DNA from: Christensenella sp. UBA5394
GTDB taxonomy: Bacteria > Bacillota > Clostridia > Christensenellales > CAG-138
Direction: 5' to 3'
Length of the DNA stretch: 5,238 nt
NCBI GenBank assembly: GCA_002409725.1
Contig: DHOI01000076.1
Span: 1 to 5,238, forward strand
A program made the translations under genes and the position numbers. Positions 1 to 5,238 of this stretch are shown here, one piece after another. The stretch's first letter is position 1. Every line of letters starts with the position of its first letter. Below the pieces are notes generated by a model. The model was given only the letters and a program-made list of their open reading frames with translations, ran no database searches and had not been told where the DNA came from.

Positions 1-588
1 CAATATCCTGAATACCAGCTTTTTGAGGAGACCGTGGCCAAGGATGTTGCCTACGGCCCCCGTAACATGGGCTTCGGGGAAAATGAGATCGAGGCGGCCG
101 TGCATGAGGCGCTGGAGCTGGTTGGCCTCCCGTATAAAAAATTTGCTTCCAAATCCCCCTTTGAGCTGAGCGGCGGCGAAAAGCGCCGGGCTGCGCTGGC
201 CGGGGTCATCGCCATGCGGCCCAAGTACCTGGTGCTGGACGAGCCCATGGCCGGGCTGGACCCGGCGGGCCGCTCGGATATCCTCCATACTATCAATAAC
301 CTGCGTGGCGAGATCGGCTGCGCTGTGGCGATGGTTTCCCACTCGATGGAGGATGTGGCGCGCTGCGCAGGGCGTATCGCCGTTTTAAACCAGGGTAGGC
401 TGGTGCGCATCGGCACGCCCGCTGAGGTTTTCGCGCAAGAGGATGAACTGCGTGCCATCGGCCTTGATCTGCCCGCTCCCTGCAAGCTGGCCACGGCCCT
501 GCGGGCGCGGGGGTTAGAAGTCCCCCCGTTATACGAAATGGAAGCCCTGGCCTCCTTCCTGCTGAAAAGGGAGGGCCGCCATGTTTAA
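1..588 (+). CDS. ecfA2: ECF transporter ATPase subunit EcfA2 (5'-partial)
   Basis: This is the cytoplasmic ATP-hydrolysing subunit that pairs with EcfA1 and drives EcfT and an S component to import vitamins or related micronutrients. The gene enters the window already open: frame 1 is readable from base 1, so the GTG at 34 is not the true start. The N-terminal Walker A region lies outside. Counting from the first visible codon (195 residues), I see the Q-loop stretch QYPEYQLFEETV (1-12), the ABC signature LSGGE (56-60), Walker B LVLDEP with catalytic Glu81, the D-loop AGLDPAG (84-90) and the switch His114 in VSHS. The QYPEYQLFEETV form is typical of EcfA2 rather than EcfA1, and the position directly before ecfT agrees. 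All visible catalytic residues are intact. Its last codons overlap ecfT by 8 nt, suggesting translational coupling. Family assignment is very secure; A2 versus A1 is nearly so. Confidence 0.95.
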   Translation, partial: QYPEYQLFEETVAKDVAYGPRNMGFGENEIEAAVHEALELVGLPYKKFASKSPFELSGGEKRRAALAGVIAMRPKYLVLDEPMAGLDPAGRSDILHTINNLRGEIGCAVAMVSHSMEDVARCAGRIAVLNQGRLVRIGTPAEVFAQEDELRAIGLDLPAPCKLATALRARGLEVPPLYEMEALASFLLKREGRHV

Positions 589-1384
589 AGATATCACGCT
601 GGGGCAGTATTTCCCAGGCAATTCCCCCGTGCATCGCCTGGACCCGCGAACCAAGCTTTTGCTGATGATCGCCTACCTGGTGGCGGTGTTTTTGGTCAAG
701 GATATGTGGCTCTTCGTGCCTGTGGCGGCCTTTGCCGTGGGTGCTACGCTGCTCTCCCGCGTGCCGCTTAGCTACCTTTGGCGTTCCCTCAAACCGCTCA
801 AGTGGATTCTGGTGTTCATGTTCGTGCTGAACCTGTTGATGATCCGCACAGGCGCGCCGCTGTGGGATTGGTGGGTCATCCACATCACCACAGGGGGCGT
901 TTGGCAGGCCTGCTTTATCGCCCTCAGGTTGGTGCTGCTGGTGGCAGGTACCTCGCTGATGACTCTTACCACCACGCCCATCGCCCTTACGGATGGATTG
1001 GAGCGGCTGCTGCTACCCTTTTCCGCCCTCAAATTCCCGGCGCATGAGCTGGCCATGATGATGACCATCGCCCTCAGATTTATCCCCACGCTGCTGGAGG
1101 AAGCGGATAAGATCATGAAAGCCCAGCTTGCGCGCGGGGCGGATCTGGAATCCGGCAACATCCTACAGCGGTCCAAGGCCATGGTACCCATTCTGGTGCC
1201 GCTGTTCGTAAGCGCCTTCCGCAGAGCGGACGAGCTGGCCATGGCCATGGAAAGCCGCTGCTATCACGGCGGCGAGGGCCGCACCCGCATGCACGTGCTG
1301 AAATTTGCCCCGGCTGATGCTTGTGCAGCCGCCCTTACCCTGGGCCTTATCGCCCTGATCGTGGCCGTGCAGGCCATAAGTTGA
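581..1384 (+). CDS. ecfT: ECF transporter transmembrane scaffold protein EcfT
   Basis: EcfT is the integral membrane subunit that links the two EcfA ATPases to an exchangeable S component and passes on the force of ATP hydrolysis. The 267-residue protein matches the family's usual length of about 265. It begins with a family-typical amphipathic stretch ending in HRLDPRTKL (about 18-26). Hydrophobic helices follow at about 27-40, 41-60, 73-88 and 107-130, and a last one at about 244-265. The cytoplasmic coupling helices carry the two signature motifs that contact the ATPases: a canonical Ala-Arg-Gly at 184-186 (AQLARGADLESG) and a second site, Ser-Arg-Cys at 225-227 (AMESRCYHGGEGRTR). The ATG at 581 is preceded by a purine-rich Shine-Dalgarno AGGGAGGG at 568-575 and overlaps the ecfA2 stop. 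The stop codon TGA shares its A with the next gene's start. Confidence 0.95.
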   Translation: MFKDITLGQYFPGNSPVHRLDPRTKLLLMIAYLVAVFLVKDMWLFVPVAAFAVGATLLSRVPLSYLWRSLKPLKWILVFMFVLNLLMIRTGAPLWDWWVIHITTGGVWQACFIALRLVLLVAGTSLMTLTTTPIALTDGLERLLLPFSALKFPAHELAMMMTIALRFIPTLLEEADKIMKAQLARGADLESGNILQRSKAMVPILVPLFVSAFRRADELAMAMESRCYHGGEGRTRMHVLKFAPADACAAALTLGLIALIVAVQAIS

Positions 1385-1812
1385 TGCTTATGGAAATGAA
1401 GGATAAACAACGCAATATCCTACTGATCGCCAGCGCCGTTGTGCTGGCCATGGCCCTGTTGCTGTGGCGCGGCCTGCCGGCCGATCATCCCTATGAACAC
1501 GTGGCGGCTCTGCTGCGGGAAGCGGGCTATACCGTGGAGGCGGAGCAGCTTTACAACGCCGGCAGCTTTCCGGATCAATCCATTGCCGGCGCGCTCTCGG
1601 ACATAAGCTTGGATGAAGCCGTGGCCGCGAGCCTTTCGGGGGGCTTCCCCAGCCGGGTGGAGCAGGTTGGGGATGTAACCCTGCTGCTGTGCGCGCTGGA
1701 AAACCAGGATGTGATCACGATATTTTTGCTAAATGGCGAGCCCGAGCTGTGCTTTGTGCAGCCGCTGTTGGGCGGCCCGCTCAAAGTTCTCGGCTCTGAG
1801 GAAACGCCATGA
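1384..1812 (+). CDS. Small membrane-anchored protein of unknown function
   Basis: I do not recognise the family. From the ATG at 1384 the product has 142 residues. A short charged N-terminus (Lys6, Lys8, Arg10) leads into one hydrophobic segment at about 11-28, and the positive charges predict the N-terminus inside and a roughly 110-residue domain outside the membrane. There is no lipobox cysteine and no evident signal-peptidase site, so it is probably a membrane anchor. The outer part looks like a compact alpha/beta domain: a helix near VAALLREAGYTVEAEQL (40-56), then beta-like stretches at 98-105, 110-116 and 121-126. It has only two cysteines, Cys103 and Cys123, both in the beta-like region. 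The gene sits between ecfT (1-nt overlap) and truA (4-nt ATGA overlap), so it is translated with them. The start is uncertain: in-frame ATGs at 1390 and 1396 are alternatives, and only a weak AGG at 1371-1373 precedes 1384. The longer TTG start at 1321 would lie deep inside ecfT. The gene is probably real, given the tight coupling and plausible topology; its function is unknown. Confidence 0.75.
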   Translation: MLMEMKDKQRNILLIASAVVLAMALLLWRGLPADHPYEHVAALLREAGYTVEAEQLYNAGSFPDQSIAGALSDISLDEAVAASLSGGFPSRVEQVGDVTLLLCALENQDVITIFLLNGEPELCFVQPLLGGPLKVLGSEETP

Positions 1813-2594
1813 GCCGTATCCGCATGATCGTGCAATACGACGGCACGGCCTATGTAGGCTGGCAGACCCAGCCCAACGGCCTTTCCGTGCAGGAGAGGCT
1901 GGAAGCAGAGCTGCATAAAATCACCGGCGAGGAGATCCGCCTGCACGCCTCCGGCCGCACGGACAGCGGTGTGCACGCCCGCGCACAGGTCGTACATTTC
2001 GATACGGATAGCCGCGTGCCGCCGGATAAATTCGCCTATGCCCTCAACGCGGGCCTGCCGCCGGATATCCGTGTGGCCTACAGCTGCCCGGCCCCGGCGG
2101 ATTTCCATGCGCGCTTCGACGTAGTGCGCAAGCATTACCGCTATACCGTTTGGCATGCGCCGCATGGCAGCCCGTTTTTGAGGAATACCGCTCTGCACGT
2201 GCACCATCCGCTGGATTTTGCGGCCATGGAGGAAGCGGCGGCCCTCGTCATCGGCGAGCACGACTTTAGCGCCTTCAAGGCTGCGGGTATAGAGATGAAA
2301 TCCACTGTGCGCACGGTTTACGAATCCAAGTGGTTCAAGGCTGAAGAACCGGGCCTTATTTGCTATCAGATAGCGGGCAGCGGCTTCTTATATAATATGG
2401 TGCGCATATTGGTCGGCACAATGCTGGAGATCGGCGGGAGGCGGCGCTCAACGGCCGATCTGGCCCGCGCCCTTGAAAGCGGGCAGCGGGAGGACGCCGG
2501 GCCTACGGCGCCGGCGCATGGGCTGGCGCTTTGGCGGGTGGAATATCCCGCGTTTGATACCGAGGACTATATTCTGCCCGACATCCGGGCGTGA
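1809..2594 (+). CDS. truA: tRNA pseudouridine(38-40) synthase TruA
   Basis: TruA isomerises uridines 38, 39 and 40 in the anticodon stem-loop of many tRNAs to pseudouridine, acting as a cytoplasmic homodimer. The 261-residue length is normal. Motifs run in the expected order: the N-terminal YDGTAYVGWQTQPN (10-23); the catalytic loop ASGRTDSGVHA (47-57) with nucleophile Asp52; FHARFD (98-103); KHYRYT with the conserved tyrosine pair 109/111; GEHDFSAF (148-155); and the C-terminal GSGFLYNMVRILVG (189-202) with Arg198. It closes with the family-typical TAPAHGLALW. All key residues are present. The ATG at 1809 is chosen because it has the Shine-Dalgarno GAGGAA at 1798-1803 and overlaps the preceding stop as ATGA. 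Following ecfT is the usual Firmicutes location. The rplM-rpsI pair that commonly comes next is absent here. Confidence 0.98.
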   Translation: MSRIRMIVQYDGTAYVGWQTQPNGLSVQERLEAELHKITGEEIRLHASGRTDSGVHARAQVVHFDTDSRVPPDKFAYALNAGLPPDIRVAYSCPAPADFHARFDVVRKHYRYTVWHAPHGSPFLRNTALHVHHPLDFAAMEEAAALVIGEHDFSAFKAAGIEMKSTVRTVYESKWFKAEEPGLICYQIAGSGFLYNMVRILVGTMLEIGGRRRSTADLARALESGQREDAGPTAPAHGLALWRVEYPAFDTEDYILPDIRA

Positions 2595-2600
2595 GAGGAG
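2594..2600 (+). promoter_or_regulatory. Ribosome binding site that fixes the S-component start
   Basis: The purine run AGAGGAG begins on the last base of the truA stop codon and ends 5 nt before the ATG at 2606. It therefore selects that ATG over the in-frame GTG at 2591, which overlaps the truA stop, would add only five residues and has no comparable Shine-Dalgarno sequence at the right distance. Confidence 0.8.
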
Positions 2601-2605
2601 ATACA

Positions 2606-3124
2606 ATGAGCAAAAAGACTGATGAAAAGGTGCGCCTGATTGTGCGCATCGCTACGCTGTGCGCCTTGGTGTGCGTGGTGACCATTTCCATGCCCATCCC
2701 CATCCCCAATATGAGCGGAGCCTACGTGAACGCGGGGGATGCCATTGTCTACACCTGCGCCTATATGCTGGGCGGTGCATGGGGAGCGCTGGCCGCGGGC
2801 ATAGGCAGCGCGGTGGCGGACCTGATTTTGGGCAGCATGCTCTATGCTCCGGCCACGCTGCTTATTAAAGGGCTGATGGCCTTTATCGCGGGCCGCCTGA
2901 TGGCGCGAGGCAGCGGCTCCTTCAAAAGCAGATTTTTTGCGCTCGCCCTGGGCGGCGCGGTGATGCCGCTGGGCTATTTCCTCTATGAAAGCATCCTCTA
3001 TGGCCTGGCCCCGGCGGCTGCGGGACTGCCCTTCAATTTGATCCAATATGTGGGCGGGGTGGCGTTGGGGCTGTTCTTGGTGCAGGCCGTAGACCGCGTG
3101 TTGGGCCGCAAGGGGGAAGCGTAA
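2606..3124 (+). CDS. ECF transporter S component, riboflavin/HmpT-like superfamily, substrate unknown
   Basis: This is probably the substrate-capturing membrane subunit that docks on EcfT-EcfA1-EcfA2 to import a vitamin or related molecule. The 172-residue, strongly hydrophobic protein has about six membrane segments (roughly 10-28, 44-60, 61-76, 84-99, 108-130 and 145-163), as S components do. Recognisable family pieces are the loop MPIPIPNMSGAYVNAGDA (29-46), the glycine-rich helix GGAWGALAAGIGSAVADL (56-73) and YAPATLLIKGLMAFIAG (80-96). These are typical of the ECF-ribofla_trS group (Pfam PF07155), which includes proteins assigned to riboflavin, hydroxymethylpyrimidine and pyridoxine uptake. 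I cannot tell the substrate from sequence alone. The gene starts 11 nt after truA and abuts rmuC with no gap. Its presence in the same operon as ecfA2 and ecfT suggests a partner for that module, though the module probably also serves S components encoded elsewhere. No riboswitch could fit in the 11-nt gap. Confidence 0.87.
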   Translation: MSKKTDEKVRLIVRIATLCALVCVVTISMPIPIPNMSGAYVNAGDAIVYTCAYMLGGAWGALAAGIGSAVADLILGSMLYAPATLLIKGLMAFIAGRLMARGSGSFKSRFFALALGGAVMPLGYFLYESILYGLAPAAAGLPFNLIQYVGGVALGLFLVQAVDRVLGRKGEA

Positions 3125-4465
3125 ATGCAGGTGCTGTCCTGGGCCCTGCTGGGGCTTTGCGCCCTGTGTGTAATTTTGCTGATATCGGCCCTTGTCAAGC
3201 TGGCAGGGCTATCGCGCGAGCTGGCTGCGCGGCGGGAGGATGTAGACGAGCTTAGCCGGGAGCTGGCGCAGAGCCAGCGTGACCTACGATCCGAGATGGC
3301 GGATACCGTGCAGCGCAGCGTGCATTCCCTGGGCTCCCTTTTGGCCGAGAACCAAGTCGCCCAGGCCCGCGCGCAAACGGAAAAGCTGGCGGATATCCAG
3401 CGTAGCCTCCTGGCCATGAGCGGCCAGATGGAGAACCGACTCAAAACCAGCGCCCTGGAGAACGAGCAAAAGCTGGAGAACATCCGCGCTACCATGGAGC
3501 AGCGCCTGGGCGCTTTGCAGGCGGATAACAACAAGCGCCTGGACGAGATGCGCCTGGTGGTGGATCAGAAGCTACAAAAAACATTGGACGAGCGCATGAC
3601 CCAGTCCTTCAAGCTGGTGAACGAGCGCCTGGAACAGGTCTACAAGGGCCTGGGCGAGATGCAGAGCCTGGCCGTGGGCGTGGGCGACCTCAAGAAAGTG
3701 CTCTCCAACGTAAAGACCAGGGGCATCCTGGGTGAGATCCAGCTTGAGGCCATCCTCACGGAGATCCTCACGCCCGAGCAATACGAAAAGAACGCGCTCA
3801 CCAGCCCCCGGGGCCGGGAACGCGTGGAGTTCGCCATCCGCCTGCCCGGGGATGGCGAGGGGCACGTGCTGCTGCCCATCGATTCCAAATTCCCTATGGA
3901 TGCTTACGCCGAATTGATGGATGCCTACGACGGCGGCGACCCGGCCAGGGTCAAGGCCAGCCAGGAGACCCTTAAAGCCCGTATCCGCGGCTTTGGCAAG
4001 GACATCCGCGATAAATACATCGACCCGCCGCATACCACGGAGTTCGGCATCATGTTTTTGCCCACGGAGGGGCTTTATGCCGAGGCCGTGCGCCTGGGCT
4101 TGATCGAGCGGCTGCAGGTGGAATACCGGGTGAACCTAGCAGGGCCTTCTACCATGGCTGCCCTGCTCAACAGCCTGCAAATGGGCTTCCGCTCCGTGGC
4201 CATCCAGCGCCGCAGCGGAGAGGTGTGGAAGGTGCTCAGCGCCGTGAAAACCGAGTTCCAAAGGTTCCACGAGGTGCTCACACGCACGCAGAAGCAGCTT
4301 ACCCGGGCTAACAACGAGCTGGATACGCTGATCGGCGTACGCACCCGGCGCATCCAATCCAGCCTCAAAAGCGTTACCGCCCTGCCCGCTTCGGAGGTAT
4401 CCCTCTACCTGCCCGAGGAGGCGCCGGAGCTCACTGAAACGGACGATTATACCGAGGAGGAATGA
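3125..4465 (+). CDS. rmuC: RmuC family DNA recombination protein
   Basis: RmuC proteins are membrane-anchored coiled-coil proteins carrying a nuclease-like domain; in E. coli, loss of rmuC raises inversion between short inverted repeats, but the biochemical activity is not well defined. The 446 residues comprise an N-terminal membrane helix (about 4-27), a long charged coiled coil (about 28-185) and the conserved RmuC domain (about 186-415). The domain holds LSNVKTRGILGEIQLEAIL (193-211), VEFAIRLPG (234-242), LLPIDSKFPMDAY (249-261, an Asp-x-Lys element as in restriction-like nuclease folds), YIDPPHTTEFGIMFLPTEG (298-316), AGPSTMAALLNSLQMGFR (339-356) and SGEVWKVLSAVKTEF (364-378). An acidic tail (430-446) ends the protein. 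The ATG at 3125 follows the upstream TAA directly, with AGGGGGAAG at 3111-3119 as the Shine-Dalgarno. Length and motifs are normal for the family, and no residue is evidently missing. Confidence 0.96.
   Translation: MQVLSWALLGLCALCVILLISALVKLAGLSRELAARREDVDELSRELAQSQRDLRSEMADTVQRSVHSLGSLLAENQVAQARAQTEKLADIQRSLLAMSGQMENRLKTSALENEQKLENIRATMEQRLGALQADNNKRLDEMRLVVDQKLQKTLDERMTQSFKLVNERLEQVYKGLGEMQSLAVGVGDLKKVLSNVKTRGILGEIQLEAILTEILTPEQYEKNALTSPRGRERVEFAIRLPGDGEGHVLLPIDSKFPMDAYAELMDAYDGGDPARVKASQETLKARIRGFGKDIRDKYIDPPHTTEFGIMFLPTEGLYAEAVRLGLIERLQVEYRVNLAGPSTMAALLNSLQMGFRSVAIQRRSGEVWKVLSAVKTEFQRFHEVLTRTQKQLTRANNELDTLIGVRTRRIQSSLKSVTALPASEVSLYLPEEAPELTETDDYTEEE
4454..4462 (+). promoter_or_regulatory. 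Ribosome binding site for deoD inside the end of rmuC
   Basis: GAGGAGGAA contains a full AGGAGG (4455-4460) placed 8 nt before the deoD ATG at 4469. The same nine bases encode the last three glutamates of RmuC, so the acidic end of that protein doubles as the initiation signal for the next gene. This is the strongest Shine-Dalgarno match in the window and implies efficient DeoD translation. Confidence 0.85.
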
Positions 4466-4468
4466 ATC

Positions 4469-5176
4469 ATGGCTAACATCGCTACCCCGCACATTCAAGC
4501 AGTCCCTGCAGATTTCGCCCCCACCGTGCTGATGCCTGGGGATCCCCTGCGGGCCAAATTCATCGCTGAGACTTACCTTGAAAACGCCAAGTTGGTCAAC
4601 AACGTTCGCGGCGTACAGGGGCACACCGGCCTCTACAAGGGCAAACGCGTATCCGTCATGGCCAGCGGCATGGGCATGCCCAGCATCGGCATCTACAGCT
4701 ACGAACTATTCAACACCTTCGGCGTGGAAAACATTATCCGCATTGGCTCGGCCGGGGCCATCAGCCCCGAACTGAAGCTGCGCAGTATCGTGCTGGGCCA
4801 GGGAGCCTGTTACAATTCCAATTTTGCCGAGCAATACGGCCTTTTGGGCCATTTCGCGCCCATCGCCAGCTGGGGCCTTCTCAAAAAGGCGGCGGATAAG
4901 GCCGAGGAAATGGGCCTCATCACATACATCGGCAACCTCCTCTCCAACGACCTGTTTTATGACGATGGGCTGCACACCATGGCCTGGCAGAAAATGGGCG
5001 TGCTGGCGGTCGAAATGGAGGCAGCGGCCCTCTATATGAACGCTGCCCGCACGGGCAAGAACGCACTAGCCATCTGCACCATTTCGGACAGCCTGGTCAC
5101 GGGGGAGGAATGCAGCGCACAAGAGCGTCAGGAGACCTTTACACAGATGATGGAATTGGCATTAGAAATCGCTTAA
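4469..5176 (+). CDS. deoD: Purine nucleoside phosphorylase DeoD
   Basis: DeoD cleaves purine ribo- and deoxyribonucleosides with phosphate to the free base and (deoxy)ribose-1-phosphate in the cytoplasm, feeding purine salvage. The 235 residues match the hexameric bacterial type (E. coli has 239). Visible residues, aligned by eye to E. coli: His8 in ATPHI (His4), Gly24 and Arg28 in MPGDPLRAK (Gly20, Arg24) and Arg47 (Arg43) for phosphate and the neighbouring-subunit contacts; Arg91 in IIRIGSAG (Arg87); the ribose-binding VEMEA (181-185); and the base-activating Asp207 in TISD with Arg220 (Asp204, Arg217). The E. coli SDH is SDS here, followed by LVTGEE. From memory, similar variants occur in Firmicutes DeoD, so it is not evidence of lost activity. 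It starts 3 nt after rmuC with a strong Shine-Dalgarno and is the last gene before the hairpin. It has no obvious functional tie to RmuC; co-transcription may be incidental. Confidence 0.97.
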   Translation: MANIATPHIQAVPADFAPTVLMPGDPLRAKFIAETYLENAKLVNNVRGVQGHTGLYKGKRVSVMASGMGMPSIGIYSYELFNTFGVENIIRIGSAGAISPELKLRSIVLGQGACYNSNFAEQYGLLGHFAPIASWGLLKKAADKAEEMGLITYIGNLLSNDLFYDDGLHTMAWQKMGVLAVEMEAAALYMNAARTGKNALAICTISDSLVTGEECSAQERQETFTQMMELALEIA

Positions 5177-5218
5177 TGCAAGCAACGGCCCCGCACGGAA
5201 GTGCGGGGTCGTTGCGCA
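5177..5218 (+). terminator. Strong hairpin after deoD, probable transcript end, no U-tract
   Basis: Directly after the deoD stop lies an inverted repeat with arms 5182-5196 (GCAACGGCCCCGCAC) and 5201-5215 (GTGCGGGGTCGTTGC) around a GGAA loop. The 15 pairs are continuous, with a single G-U at 5188/5209. Three further pairs (5177-5179 with 5216-5218) can form beyond a two-base AA bulge. The location and very stable GC-rich stem suggest a terminator or a 3'-end-protecting structure. The usual run of T's after the stem is missing; the next bases are GACTGTC and then six A's. Termination by a U-less hairpin, RNA-end protection, or a separate terminator just past the window edge are all possible. 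Confidence 0.6.
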
Positions 5219-5238
5219 GACTGTCAAAAAAGTCCTTA

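Noticed and set aside
293..883. 196-codon minus-strand open frame across the ecfA2-ecfT junction
   Set aside because: It is antisense to two secure genes; the translation is rich in His, Arg and Pro without domain pattern, as expected for a shadow frame.
1321..1383. Upstream TTG start extending the small anchored protein by 21 residues
   Set aside because: It would place the start deep in ecfT and put a Pro/Arg-rich stretch before the membrane helix. The ATG at 1384 fits the coupled TGATG junction better.
1575..2261. 228-codon open frame on the minus strand opposite the small gene and truA
   Set aside because: It lies antisense to truA, whose catalytic motifs are all intact, and its translation shows no recognisable domain. 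Long antisense open frames are expected in GC-rich coding DNA.
2693..2707. CCCATCCCCATCCCC short tandem repeat
   Set aside because: It simply encodes the Pro-Ile-Pro-Ile-Pro loop that S components of this group often have before the conserved glycine-aspartate motif; not a mobile or regulatory repeat.
2567..3046. 159-codon minus-strand open frame opposite the S component
   Set aside because: The plus-strand frame carries clear ECF S-component motifs and membrane helices, while the antisense product is low-complexity and hydrophilic.
5200..5227. TTGACA on the minus strand (5222-5227) as a -35 promoter element
   Set aside because: At the expected spacing the -10 position falls in the GC-rich hairpin arm with nothing like TATAAT, and transcription would run antisense into deoD.
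1..5238. CRISPR array, tRNA/rRNA gene, insertion sequence or defence island
   Set aside because: No spaced direct repeats, tRNA-like folds, transposase motifs or terminal inverted repeats were seen, and nearly every base is covered by identifiable coding sequence.

Overview
The window reads as one uninterrupted plus-strand operon from an anaerobic Firmicutes/Clostridia-type bacterium with a GC-rich genome. This placement rests on three things: the EcfA2-EcfT-TruA gene order, strong AGGAGG-type ribosome binding sites, and a DeoD and RmuC that resemble Firmicutes versions. No species can be named from this sequence alone.

Layout: (1) 1-588, the 3' two-thirds of ecfA2, an ATPase of the energy-coupling factor (ECF) vitamin transporter, cut by the window edge; (2) 581-1384, ecfT, the membrane scaffold of the same transporter; (3) 1384-1812, a small membrane-anchored protein of no recognised family; (4) 1809-2594, truA, tRNA pseudouridine synthase; (5) 2606-3124, an ECF substrate-binding (S) component of the riboflavin/HmpT-like superfamily; (6) 3125-4465, rmuC, a coiled-coil, membrane-anchored DNA-recombination-limiting protein; (7) 4469-5176, deoD, purine nucleoside phosphorylase; (8) a long, perfectly folded hairpin after deoD that probably ends the transcript. 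Genes overlap by up to 8 nt or are separated by at most 11 nt, so there is no room for an internal intergenic promoter. Translational coupling is likely at most junctions. No stretch over 300 bases lacks a gene.

Functionally, the first, second and fifth genes would build an ECF transporter: two ATPases (EcfA1 presumably just upstream, not seen), EcfT, and an S component that captures a vitamin or other small molecule. The ecfA-ecfT-truA run is an ancient Firmicutes arrangement normally followed by ribosomal protein genes rplM-rpsI. Here those are absent and replaced by S component-rmuC-deoD.

I see no mobile element, CRISPR array, RNA gene, defence system or broken gene. The region looks like ordinary core metabolism with a few mildly unusual points: an unrecognised anchored protein inserted between ecfT and truA, the altered downstream synteny, and a terminator-like hairpin lacking a U-tract. 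I do not see convincing evidence of an undescribed system.
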